This document shows, in pieces, positions 35,873 to 44,218 of a DNA stretch of 64,000 bases. The position numbers and the translations under genes were made by a program. The notes below the pieces were generated by a model that was not told where the DNA came from, did not search any database, and saw nothing but the letters and a program-made list of their open reading frames with translations. The DNA comes from Ruminococcus flavefaciens (GTDB lineage Bacteria; Bacillota; Clostridia; Oscillospirales; Ruminococcaceae): positions 1 through 64,000 of the forward strand of contig NZ_FRCT01000009.1 of assembly GCF_900143025.1 (NCBI RefSeq), written 5' to 3'. Position 1 is the stretch's first letter. Each line of letters opens with the position of its first letter.

Positions 35873-37006
35873 ATGTTCAGGGTGATTGATTTGTCTGATA
35901 AAAAGAAAAAAAAGAACGCATACATTTCTGTACTGAAAGATTTCGGGATAAGTCTGATCATACTTGCAGCAGCAACTATAGCAGGATATTTATTCAAACT
36001 CGGAGGTCTGACAGACAGCAACATAATTATGCTGTATATCATAGCAGTTCTTGTGATATCTATCCTGACATCAAAGATATACTATTGCCTAGGTTCGTCT
36101 ATTGTAGGAGTATTGGTATTCAATTACTTATTTACATATCCGGAATTTTCGTTCTCGGCTCATGATGCAGGATATCCGGTGACTTTTCTTACCATGTTCA
36201 TAACAGCACTTATTGCAGGAACGCTTGCCAATAAGCTGAAACGCAATACTCTTATAGCCGAACAGAATGCCCGAGAAAAAGAAGAAGCAGCTTTACTTGC
36301 ACAGAATGAACAGCTTAGAGCAAATATGCTCCGCACAATTTCCCATGACCTCAGAACACCGCTTACTTCCATATCGGGAAACGCAAGTACACTTATTTCC
36401 GGCGGAACTGCACTTGACGAAACAGCAAGACAGCAGATCTATACGGATATCTTTTCCGAGTCTATGTGGCTGATCGAAATGGTGGAAAACCTTTTATATG
36501 CCACACGAATAGAAGACGGACGAATGCAGCTCAATATCTCGGTAGAGATACTTGATGACATTGTGCAGGAGGCTGTCAGACACACCGAACGCACTCACCC
36601 AAAGAGAAATATCATCGTTGATATGTATGACGAGATAATCCCCGTCATGGCAGATGCAAACCTTATCGTACAGGTCATTGTCAATCTTATGGATAATGCA
36701 GTCAAGTACAGTGATGAGGATTCTGATGTTACTGTCAGTGTACACCTTGAAAATGAGTATGCTGTTATATCCGTTTCCGATCACGGCACAGGTATTTCCG
36801 ATGAAGAAAAGGAAAAGGTTTTTGATATGTTCTACACGGGCGGCAGCCGTTCCTCAGACAGCAGAAGAAGTCTGGGACTGGGACTTGCACTGTGCAGGTC
36901 TATTATCACTTCACACAGCGGATCTGTCTATGTCAGTGACAACATACCAAACGGTACAATTGTAAGTTTTACTCTGCCTATAGGAGAGGTCGATCTGAAT
37001 GAATGA
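35873..37006 (+). CDS. kdpD: Short KdpD-type sensor histidine kinase
   Basis: This kinase lacks the N-terminal KdpD and USP domains of long KdpD and begins with the four-helix membrane domain (about 25-115) of the DUF4118 type. Then follow the H-box (ISHDLRTPLTSI), N-box (NLMDNAVKYS), G1 (DHGTGI) and G2 (GLGLAL). It would phosphorylate KdpE in response to K+ or turgor. The start is uncertain: ATG 35873 overlaps a TATAAT, and TTG 35891 after AGGGTGAT is an alternative. A TTGACG-18 bp-TATAAT promoter (35845-35874) may serve kdpDE alone. Confidence 0.88.
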   Translation: MFRVIDLSDKKKKKNAYISVLKDFGISLIILAAATIAGYLFKLGGLTDSNIIMLYIIAVLVISILTSKIYYCLGSSIVGVLVFNYLFTYPEFSFSAHDAGYPVTFLTMFITALIAGTLANKLKRNTLIAEQNAREKEEAALLAQNEQLRANMLRTISHDLRTPLTSISGNASTLISGGTALDETARQQIYTDIFSESMWLIEMVENLLYATRIEDGRMQLNISVEILDDIVQEAVRHTERTHPKRNIIVDMYDEIIPVMADANLIVQVIVNLMDNAVKYSDEDSDVTVSVHLENEYAVISVSDHGTGISDEEKEKVFDMFYTGGSRSSDSRRSLGLGLALCRSIITSHSGSVYVSDNIPNGTIVSFTLPIGEVDLNE

Positions 37007-37682
37007 ATTTCTTGTTCTGGTAGTCGAAGACGACAAGCCCATCAGAAATCTGATAACCACAACCCTGAAAATGAATGACTATCGCTTTATCACCGCTGTC
37101 AAGGGAAATGAAGCTATTATGCTCAGTGCTTCTCACAAGCCTGATATCATCATACTTGACCTTGGACTGCCCGACATTGACGGCGTTGAGGTCATAGAGC
37201 ATATACGCACTTGGAGCGATGTTCCTATCATCATAGTCAGTGCAAGGAGCGAGGACAGGGATAAGATAACAGCACTTGACAAAGGTGCAGATGATTACCT
37301 GACAAAACCTTTCTCTGTCGATGAGCTTCTCGCAAGGCTCAGGGTGATACAAAGGCGGCTTATGAAGTCCGAAAATATCTCGGTCACGGAGTTTGTCAAC
37401 GGCAGATTGCGGATAGACTATGTTTCGGGCTGTGTTCACCTTGATGATGAAGAACTTCACCTGACACCGATAGAATACAGGCTGCTTTGCCTGCTTGCCA
37501 AGAATGTCGGCAAGGTGCTGACACATAAGTACATTATCCAAAGTTTATGGGGAACTCCTGCGGATAACAGCGAAGCCTCCCTGCGTGTATTTATGGCTAC
37601 CCTGCGAAAAAAGCTGAGTGACAGCAGTCAGGCGCTGATACAAACACATATCGGTATTGGGTATCGTATGATGAAATTATAG
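36999..37682 (+). CDS. kdpE: KdpE-type response regulator
   Basis: The 227-aa OmpR-family regulator has a receiver domain with the acidic pair (VVEDDKP), phospho-Asp in ILDLGLPDIDG and the Lys in LTKPFS. A winged-helix DNA-binding domain follows (LTPIEYRLLCLLAKNVGKVLTH...FMATLRKKL). It overlaps kdpD by 8 bp. No kdpFABC genes are in the window, so the probable target is the trkH promoter with its paired TTAAC repeats. Confidence 0.93.
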   Translation: MNEFLVLVVEDDKPIRNLITTTLKMNDYRFITAVKGNEAIMLSASHKPDIIILDLGLPDIDGVEVIEHIRTWSDVPIIIVSARSEDRDKITALDKGADDYLTKPFSVDELLARLRVIQRRLMKSENISVTEFVNGRLRIDYVSGCVHLDDEELHLTPIEYRLLCLLAKNVGKVLTHKYIIQSLWGTPADNSEASLRVFMATLRKKLSDSSQALIQTHIGIGYRMMKL

Positions 37683-37778
37683 CTTTAGGGAGCAGTACAA
37701 AGCAGACACTTTATTTGATGATATGTATTGCCTTCAATGGCTACAAAAACAATTGAACTTATTTTTTCTAAAGGAAAT

Positions 37779-37821
37779 AAGGGCAACGCCTTCCACTCAC
37801 GGAGGACATTGCCCTTTTCCT
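37779..37821 (+). terminator. Terminator of the trk-kdp operon
   Basis: AAGGGCAA and TTGCCCTT form the base of an extended imperfect stem, followed by TTCCTTATG. The 37822-37964 stretch is A+T-rich and shows no gene. Confidence 0.65.
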
Positions 37822-37964
37822 TATGCTGTGATTATATCAGTCCTGAATCTCCTGCATCATAGTTCCCTTTAGTGAAATGGCTGTTAATTCAATAAAGAAA
37901 ATATCTGAATGTAATTATTGTCATAATCACTGCAGCGTTGATTAATGAATAAATTATATAGAAT

Positions 37965-38185
37965 CAGCTCCCTCACGGGAGCTGGCTTCTTTTATTATCG
38001 TTATACTGCCTTTCAGTCGTGTGCATTCCGTGTGCATTTCGTGTGCATTACACCTGTTTTTTGTGCACACGGGGCTGCAAATTTTCATTTAAAACTGTTT
38101 TCTACAGGCATGAGAAAAGCCTGTATTTCGGTGTTTTCCTCGAAATACAGGCTTCTTTAAAAGAGCGGACAGAGAGGGATTCGAA
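37965..38185. repeat. Right copy of the island boundary repeat (attachment site end)
   Basis: It matches 2322-2498 directly. It contains the CAGCTCCC hairpin (37965-37984), three TCGTGTGCATT units with exact 11-bp period (38017-38049), a 35-bp exact block (38075-38109), the tRNA-Ser terminator (38118-38153) and the shared 40 bp that reach into the tRNA T-arm (38146-38185). Matching points in the two copies are 35,687 bp apart. Confidence 0.85.
38118..38153 (-). terminator. Terminator of tRNA-Ser
   Basis: AGCCTGTATTTCG and CGAAATACAGGCT make a perfect 13-bp stem 12 nt past the tRNA 3' end. On the minus strand TTTTCTC follows. This element is deleted from the left repeat copy. Confidence 0.85.
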
Positions 38186-38254
38186 CCCTCGATACGCTAT
38201 TAACGTATACACGAGTTCCAGTCGTGCGCCTTAGACCAGCTCAGCCATCTGTCC
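38166..38254 (-). tRNA. tRNA-Ser (anticodon GGA)
   Basis: The 89-nt gene pairs acceptor GGACAGA with TCTGTCC. The anticodon loop CTGGAAC lies between CACGA and TCGTG stems, giving GGA. A long variable arm (TATACGTTAATAGCGTA) and T-arm GAGGGTTCGAATCCCTC fit serine. CCA is not encoded. The 3' end is the insertion target of the island, with a matching fragment at 2477-2498. Confidence 0.95.
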
Positions 38255-38260
38255 ATACTA

Positions 38261-38345
38261 TGGTGCGAGTAATGGGACTTGAACCCATACGTCTTTCGAC
38301 ACACGCCCCTCAAACGTGCCTGTCTGCCTATTCCAGCACACTCGC
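38261..38345 (-). tRNA. tRNA-Leu (anticodon GAG)
   Basis: Acceptor GCGAGTG pairs imperfectly with TACTCGC, and CCA is encoded. The anticodon loop TTGAGGG reads GAG between CACGT and GCGTG. A long variable arm (TGTCGAAAGACGT) and T-arm ATGGGTTCAAGTCCCAT fit leucine. It lies 6 bp upstream of tRNA-Ser on the same strand, so they are one transcript. Confidence 0.93.
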
Positions 38346-38590
38346 AAAGTACTTAAATATTATACAGCAAAAAAGGTCTGATGTCAATAGGCGTAAAAAT
38401 ATATTTTTATTATTACTATTATTAGCATATAATATAACAAATCAAGCATATACGACTGATAAACACATAAGCATCAAGAAAATCATAAAAAATCCTAAAA
38501 TTCGACATTTTACGCTAAAAACACCTATTGAAATTTCTCTTTAACGGGTGTAGAATAATAAACATAGTAACAAAGAAAAGGAGTCCTAAC

Positions 38591-39346
38591 ATGGAAAATG
38601 AAAGAATCAAAGTATTGATCGGTGACGATTCAGCATCAAACGGAGTAAGAGTAGCAGCAAAGCTTAGGGAAAACGGCATAACAGCCTACACCCGAAGGAA
38701 AAATAGCAGAGCGATACTTGATTCAATTCTCAATGACAGACCGGATGTCGTTCTGGTGGATCTATCCTTACCGGACGCAGATGCCCTGATGGTTATGAAG
38801 CAAGTCAAGGAAGCCTTTGTCTCTCCTCCTGCATTCATAGTTGTATCTGATGTAAAGAACAATTTTATTGAACGTCAGGTAATGGAGAACGGTGCTTCAT
38901 ATTTCCTATCAACGCCATACGATCTTGAATCCATCAGCTATATCGTCAAATCGGTATGTCGAAGACCTATATCTGTAAATTGTGCTGACACTGAGATAAT
39001 GGTAACAGATGTCATACAAAAGCTTGGTATTCCTGCGCATATAAAAGGTTATCACTACCTTCGCACAGCAATTCTGAGTGCAATTGAGGACCGGCATCTA
39101 ATGGAATGTATAACCAAACAGCTTTATCCCTGCGTGGCAAAGAAATATGATACAACCTCGTCACGTGTGGAAAGAGCGATACGTCACGCCATTGAGATAG
39201 CATGGGACCGCGGAAACACCGAGATAATAAACAGCTTTTTCGGATACACTATAGACAGTTACCGCGGACGCCCGACAAACTCAGAATTTATCGCACTTGT
39301 TACTGACAAGATAAGACTGAAGCTAAAAAATGCATCAATAAACTAA
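38591..39346 (+). CDS. spo0A: Sporulation master regulator Spo0A
   Basis: The 251-aa protein has an N-terminal receiver (IGDDSAS acidic pair, phospho-Asp in [12 protein letters not shown]). The C-terminal Spo0A DNA-binding domain is clear: [34 protein letters not shown] and [16 protein letters not shown]. It controls entry to sporulation or, in non-sporulating relatives, stationary-phase genes. The ATG at 38591 follows AAAGGAG; the frame upstream is rejected. It is a single gene ended by a strong terminator. Confidence 0.93.
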   Translation: MENERIKVLIGDDSASNGVRVAAKLRENGITAYTRRKNSRAILDSILNDRPDVVLVDLSLPDADALMVMKQVKEAFVSPPAFIVVSDVKNNFIERQVMENGASYFLSTPYDLESISYIVKSVCRRPISVNCADTEIMVTDVIQKLGIPAHIKGYHYLRTAILSAIEDRHLMECITKQLYPCVAKKYDTTSSRVERAIRHAIEIAWDRGNTEIINSFFGYTIDSYRGRPTNSEFIALVTDKIRLKLKNASIN

Positions 39347-39360
39347 ACAGCTGTATAAGC

Positions 39361-39390
39361 AAAAAGCCCGTATCTCTACGGGCTTTTTTT
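39361..39390. terminator. Bidirectional terminator between spo0A and the permease genes
   Basis: AAAAAGCCCGTA-TCTC-TACGGGCTTTTTTT serves spo0A on the plus strand and the ABC permease operon on the minus strand. Confidence 0.9.
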
Positions 39391-40015
39391 ATCTTTCCTT
39401 TATGAGCTTGCGCAATGGAAACACGACAATCATCATAACTGCCGAAAGAAGCAGGATAATCTTCTTTTCGTCAAAGCTGTTATACATCATTGAAAAAAGA
39501 TAAATGTCACCGAGCTTTTTTCCGAGAGAGAAATTCATAACATAATATATAACAGAAGCCATATAGCCTATTATAACATTACCGCTCACTCCCGCAAATG
39601 CAAAGCCTACAGTTCCCAAAGCAACAGCCGACACCACTGAACCGAAAAAGTGCCTTAACGTTACCTGAGAATTGCAATGCTTCATACACAGCACATATAC
39701 ACCTATCATAACTATAATCATTATCAAAGAGCACATCAATCTCATAAAGCATACGATATTATGACTTATCTTTTTAGACCTGACAACATCATATATGCTT
39801 TCATTCTGTTCAGGAAGAAATACGGGAGTCATCAGGACTATGCCTATAAGCGGAACATAAGCTTCAAGCGGCTGAGCAGCAAGTCTGCTGTCAAGCTCCG
39901 ATAAACTGAAAAAAATCGGTGAAGCAAGGAGAATTACAAGTGCAAGGAGATAATGCAGAAAAAAATTATGCTTTACGTCTGAATATACTATCCTTGCCAA
40001 ACAGCCTGATACCAT
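39389..40015 (-). CDS. Membrane protein, probable second ABC permease subunit
   Basis: The 208-aa protein has about six hydrophobic helices and no other motif. It is the last gene of the RR-HK-ATPase-permease run. Its ATG at 40015 lies 6 nt after GAGGGGA and overlaps the previous gene by 50 bp, which indicates coupling. Together with the upstream permease it would form the membrane part of the transporter. No family could be named. Confidence 0.7.
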   Translation of the reverse strand: MVSGCLARIVYSDVKHNFFLHYLLALVILLASPIFFSLSELDSRLAAQPLEAYVPLIGIVLMTPVFLPEQNESIYDVVRSKKISHNIVCFMRLMCSLIMIIVMIGVYVLCMKHCNSQVTLRHFFGSVVSAVALGTVGFAFAGVSGNVIIGYMASVIYYVMNFSLGKKLGDIYLFSMMYNSFDEKKIILLLSAVMMIVVFPLRKLIKER

Positions 40016-41222
40016 TGAAGTCCCCTCCCCTCTTCAGTTCATAGACCAGTACAGTAATCACAGCCGCTGCTATCGAAGCTGCCATATAAAATACACGGTT
40101 GAAAACAAACTTGTCCCAATTCATAAGAAATGCATCTCTGTAGTCTAATGAATTATGTCTGCATATGAATGTGAACCTGCTTATTTTCCCCACTAATCCG
40201 GCTGCTCCCGCTGTCATCAGCCCCATGAACCACCATATAAACTGAACAAGAATAGCCGCTCCTCCCGAAAACACCTCAGTGACAAGCATTCCTACAGCAG
40301 AAGCCGTCATTATATTTGGAAGAAGCCAGAATGAAGGCAATGTGAACATCGCGGACATATCCATATCCTTAGTTCCATACAAAGCGATGAGCTGTATAAA
40401 TGCTGCTATCATACATATAAATACAGGTATGAACATCGTAGTTACAAGTGCTGCAAAGCGCGTAAAAACCATTCGGAACGATGATAACTTTCTCGAATAA
40501 ACAAGCTCACTCATTCTGTGCCGCCTGTCCGCTGCCGCAAGTGCAGCTGCTACGAATACGGGCATTATAGCAAGTACAAAGCCTGCATAATCGCTGAACA
40601 ATCTTGCATATGCTCCTGATATCCTGTCATCTTCAATCATCACGTTATATTTCTCGACTGCCTGCTCGTATGTCATAGGCATACGGGAGAAATTAAAGAC
40701 CAGATCATCGGCAGCATAACTTGAACCTCCGCCAAGTATATCGTCAACATCAGCCATTATCTCAGTAAAGCGCTCGTATGTCATGGTATCACTTACAGGC
40801 ATATCTTTAATTTCATACTCGCTGTAATCATGAGTCCCGTCAGTATAATTACAGATCTGAGTACTATTCTTTTTTTCTTCAATACCTTCGCGATCAAGAC
40901 CTGTTATCTCGCAGACATACTTCTCTATCCTTGCCTGCTTCTTATCATTGAGGTGAACAGCTTTGTAGAAGCCGAAGGGATAGCAGACATATCTGTTTGC
41001 AAGAAAATCTCTTGTCAGAGCATCTCCTGCTTTTGACATAATAAGGTCATGATCCTCGACTATTGTTTCACCGTAATCATATTCTCCCTGAACAGGACGA
41101 TATACCTTTTCAGCGCAGTCTGAGAAATACTGAGTTGTAAGCATCAGGAACACGATAATACAATATATAATATAAGTAAGAGAATGAAAAATCTTTCTGC
41201 ACTCTTTGCGAAACAGCATCAC
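39966..41222 (-). CDS. ABC transporter permease subunit
   Basis: The 418-aa protein has an N-terminal helix (YIIYCIIVFLMLTTQYFSD), a large external domain (about 35-205) and about five further helices in the C-terminal half. This is the ABC-2 or lantibiotic-immunity permease layout. It overlaps the ATPase gene by 4 bp. The transported compound is unknown; a link to peptide antibiotics or envelope stress is inferred from the adjacent two-component system. Confidence 0.8.
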   Translation of the reverse strand: MMLFRKECRKIFHSLTYIIYCIIVFLMLTTQYFSDCAEKVYRPVQGEYDYGETIVEDHDLIMSKAGDALTRDFLANRYVCYPFGFYKAVHLNDKKQARIEKYVCEITGLDREGIEEKKNSTQICNYTDGTHDYSEYEIKDMPVSDTMTYERFTEIMADVDDILGGGSSYAADDLVFNFSRMPMTYEQAVEKYNVMIEDDRISGAYARLFSDYAGFVLAIMPVFVAAALAAADRRHRMSELVYSRKLSSFRMVFTRFAALVTTMFIPVFICMIAAFIQLIALYGTKDMDMSAMFTLPSFWLLPNIMTASAVGMLVTEVFSGGAAILVQFIWWFMGLMTAGAAGLVGKISRFTFICRHNSLDYRDAFLMNWDKFVFNRVFYMAASIAAAVITVLVYELKRGGDFNGIRLFGKDSIFRRKA

Positions 41223-42115
41223 TCCTCACCTCCAGAAACATCACAGCCTCTGCTGTGGAGACAATATACATATGCTCCTTCAAGATCAGGCTCGGTCAGA
41301 ACAGTATTCGGCAGATCGGGTTCGGTATCCGAAACTATCCTCACAGTAACATAATCAGACTGTGCAAGCATACCTGTTACAATATATTCCTTTTTTATCT
41401 GCAGAAGAAATCGCTTCTCAACATTTGCCGTATAGATATGTCCCCTTGCATTTTCCAGTATTTCCTGCACCGTTCCCTTCCAGAGTATCCTGCCCGAATC
41501 CATTATAGCTATATTTTCGCAGGTAGCCTCAATATCCCCGACTATATGCGTCGAAAGTATAACGATACGCTCCTGAGCAACCTCACAGAGCAGATTTCTG
41601 AAACGTATACGTTCCTCGGGGTCAAGTCCTGCTGTAGGCTCGTCAACTATAAGCACCTTCGGGTCATGGATAAGAGCCTGTGCGATGCCGAGCCTACGCT
41701 TCATGCCGCCCGAAAGCTCCTTCACCTTCTTATGACGGTGTTCAACAAGGTTTACCCTGCGAAGAAGAGAAGTTACACGCTTTCGGCACTCCGCCTTTGG
41801 TATCCCCGAAAGATAGCCCAAATATTCAAGAGCCTCATCACACTTCATATTTGGATACATTGAAAAATCCTGCGGCAGATAGCCTGTAATGGCGCGTATT
41901 TCCTTTGCTCTTTCAACAGGTATCCCGCATATGGTGATATCTCCGCTTTTCTTTTTATGGAGCACAGCAAGCGTTTTCATAAGTGTGGTCTTTCCTGCAC
42001 CGTTTCGTCCAAGGAGTCCGAACATACCCTTTTCAATAGTAAGATCAATGTCAAAAAGCGCTTGTTTTTTTCCGTAGAACTTATTGACATTTTTAATCAC
42101 GATTTTTTCTTCCAT
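41219..42115 (-). CDS. ABC transporter ATP-binding subunit
   Basis: The 298-aa ATPase has Walker A GRNGAGKTT, Q-loop YLPQDF, signature LSGGMKRRL, Walker B VLIVDEPTAGLD and the switch His in STHIVGD. A C-terminal extension of about 80 residues is typical of ABC-2 exporters. It follows the histidine kinase gene with a 75-bp gap that holds a perfect 12-bp inverted repeat. GGAGGCGAG is the ribosome site. Confidence 0.93.
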   Translation of the reverse strand: MEEKIVIKNVNKFYGKKQALFDIDLTIEKGMFGLLGRNGAGKTTLMKTLAVLHKKKSGDITICGIPVERAKEIRAITGYLPQDFSMYPNMKCDEALEYLGYLSGIPKAECRKRVTSLLRRVNLVEHRHKKVKELSGGMKRRLGIAQALIHDPKVLIVDEPTAGLDPEERIRFRNLLCEVAQERIVILSTHIVGDIEATCENIAIMDSGRILWKGTVQEILENARGHIYTANVEKRFLLQIKKEYIVTGMLAQSDYVTVRIVSDTEPDLPNTVLTEPDLEGAYVYCLHSRGCDVSGGEE

Positions 42116-42133
42116 TTTCTCGCCTCCAAAAAT

Positions 42134-42165
42134 AATGACATGATAAGTTTTCCTATCATGTCATT
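42134..42165 (-). promoter_or_regulatory. Inverted repeat/attenuator-like hairpin before the ABC genes
   Basis: AATGACATGATA and TATCATGTCATT are perfect 12-bp arms with an 8-nt spacer. On the minus strand ATTATTTTT follows and then the ribosome site. It could be an operator or a weak terminator that sets the ratio of transporter to two-component genes. Confidence 0.55.
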
Positions 42166-42190
42166 ATAATAATCTATGAATTTCAACTTT

Positions 42191-43348
42191 TTATCTACTT
42201 TCTGATTTTTTTACAGAAAATTCTGCTGTTACCTTTCCTCCGCCGTTTTCAGCATTTGAAATATAAAGCTCGCCGCCGCATTTTCTGCAAAGCAGCCGGC
42301 AGATGTACAGCCCAAGACCGAAATGCTCAGCTTCATTCTCGTTTTCATCACGATAGAACGGCTGCCAAGCCTTTCGCAAGGCTTCCTCGGAAAAGCCGTT
42401 TCCGTCATCGGTCACGGTTACTCTGAGACTGTCATCTTCAATTTCGGCAATGCATTTTACAACACTTTTTCTATAACGTTCCGCATTGGATACCATATTT
42501 TCAAAGACCTGCATTATAAGCTCCCTGTCATTACAGATAACAGCTCCCGAAGCTTCTTTTGCAGACATAGAGAAAAACTCATCTCCGCATACCAGCTTTC
42601 CTACCTCATCAAAACTGCCGCAAAGCTCCTCATATGCAACAGCCTCCTCCTCAGGGATAATATCCTCAAGCTTATGAACGGAACTCATCTTTTCGGTATA
42701 ATGCTCCAGACGCTCCACCTGTATGCTCATTTTGCTCAGGATATCTGCCTGCTTTTCGGGACTTATCCTGCCGTCGAATTTTTTCACCAGCTCAGTATAG
42801 CCTTTAAGTACCGTAATAGGAGTGCGAAGATCATGTGAAAAGGCTGAATTCAGGCGTTTGCGCTCTTCAAGAGATTTCCAGAGCTCGTAATTGCTGGCAT
42901 AAAGGTTTTTACGCATATTCTCAAAAGAAACGCAAAGCCTGCCTATTTCGTTTTTGCACTCAGTGCAGATCTCAAAATCCAGATCATCATGCAGTATCCT
43001 GTCAGATGCAGCCATTAGCGTATCTATAGGCTTTTTCACCTCTGCCGCATAGAATTTTTTGACTGTGAACCATATGCAAAATATAGACCAAAGCGAAACC
43101 GTGATGTACCTTCCGTAGCGCAGAACATCATATAACCACATATCATCAGGGATACTCTCCCATAACCGAATATCATCGAGGGAAAAGAAATCGGGTATCG
43201 GCAAAACAATATACCTCGATACATACCATTTCTGTAAATAATCAAACACACCGTATATCAGCCAGTTTCCTATTACGCAGACCACAAAGCATACAAAAAG
43301 ATACTTCAAAAATGAACCCTTGATACCGTCTTTTTTTACTTTATCCAT
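42191..43348 (-). CDS. Sensor histidine kinase
   Basis: The 385-aa kinase has two membrane helices (about 14-34 and 78-95) around a short extracellular loop, a HAMP-like segment, H-box FSHDLRTPITVL, N-box NMVSNAERY, and G boxes DDGNGF and FGLGLYI. It overlaps the response regulator gene by 13 bp. The pair is likely to control the ABC transporter that follows. The ligand is not known. Confidence 0.93.
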   Translation of the reverse strand: MDKVKKDGIKGSFLKYLFVCFVVCVIGNWLIYGVFDYLQKWYVSRYIVLPIPDFFSLDDIRLWESIPDDMWLYDVLRYGRYITVSLWSIFCIWFTVKKFYAAEVKKPIDTLMAASDRILHDDLDFEICTECKNEIGRLCVSFENMRKNLYASNYELWKSLEERKRLNSAFSHDLRTPITVLKGYTELVKKFDGRISPEKQADILSKMSIQVERLEHYTEKMSSVHKLEDIIPEEEAVAYEELCGSFDEVGKLVCGDEFFSMSAKEASGAVICNDRELIMQVFENMVSNAERYRKSVVKCIAEIEDDSLRVTVTDDGNGFSEEALRKAWQPFYRDENENEAEHFGLGLYICRLLCRKCGGELYISNAENGGGKVTAEFSVKKSESR

Positions 43349-44007
43349 TTATATCCCATTCCCCATACAGTTCCTATATGCTTATCCTGTCCGTATTTAC
43401 CGAGCTTTGCTCTTATACGCCTTATATGTTCGGCAATGACCGAGCTGTCACCCTCTGCATCATAGCCCCATATCTTCTCGTAGATACGCTCCTTGTCGAA
43501 AACCTGTCCTGTATTCAGTGAAAGCAGCTCTATTATACGGAATTCCTTGTTTGCAAGATCAATGATGTTTTCTCCTGCCGATACTGTTTTTTCGGTATAA
43601 TCAATGACAAGATCACCGTAAAATCGCACATTCTTAGCAGCATTTGCACGTCTGTCCCTGCGTATATGAGCAGCTACACGAGCTCCCAGCTCATCAAGGG
43701 AGAAGGGCTTGATTATATAATCATCGCCTCCTGCCGCAAAACCTTTTATCTTGTCCTCGTCCTCCACCTTTGCAGTAAGGAAAAGAATAGGACAGCTTAC
43801 GTGGTCTCTGATTTTCTCACATACCTCAAAGCCGTTTCCGTCAGGCATATTCACATCAAGAAGTATGATATCAGGAGTTTTCGACACCGCTTCAACTGCC
43901 TGCGCACCGCTATAGGCTGTATATACACAGTATCCCTCAAGCTCAAAATAATCCTTCAGTAAGCAGACAACGTCCTTTTCATCATCTGCGATAAGTATAC
44001 TGTACAT
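43336..44007 (-). CDS. OmpR-family response regulator
   Basis: The 223-aa protein has the receiver acidic pair (IADDEKD), phospho-Asp in ILLDVNMPDGNG and IKPFS Lys, then a winged-helix output domain with IDLANKEFRIIELL and EHIRRIRAKLG. The start ATG 44007 lies after AAAGGAGTGGG; the frame from 44043 lacks a ribosome site. It is the first gene of the operon and partner of the kinase. Confidence 0.93.
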   Translation of the reverse strand: MYSILIADDEKDVVCLLKDYFELEGYCVYTAYSGAQAVEAVSKTPDIILLDVNMPDGNGFEVCEKIRDHVSCPILFLTAKVEDEDKIKGFAAGGDDYIIKPFSLDELGARVAAHIRRDRRANAAKNVRFYGDLVIDYTEKTVSAGENIIDLANKEFRIIELLSLNTGQVFDKERIYEKIWGYDAEGDSSVIAEHIRRIRAKLGKYGQDKHIGTVWGMGYKWIK

Positions 44008-44175
44008 AAATCCCACTCCTTTCCTTATAATAATAAAAGCCAAAAATCAACTTTTTATCAACTGTTTAATTATAACTCCTATTACCTTTATTGTCAATTG
44101 CAAACATTTTGAACTTTATTTTGCAATATATTTTTTTACACCTGTTCACTCTGTAAACATTGATTTATTAGGGTC

Positions 44176-44199
44176 AGTATGTTATAATTATAACATACT
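44176..44199. promoter_or_regulatory. 24-bp perfect palindrome before the PglX C-terminal gene
   Basis: The half site AGTATGTTATAA (44176-44187) is followed by its exact reverse complement (44188-44199). It includes TATAAT-like sequence on both strands and ends 20 bp before the next ATG. It fits a repressor operator overlapping the promoter. No cognate repressor gene is adjacent. Confidence 0.7.
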
Positions 44200-44218
44200 A
44201 ATTTCAGGAGAAATTACA

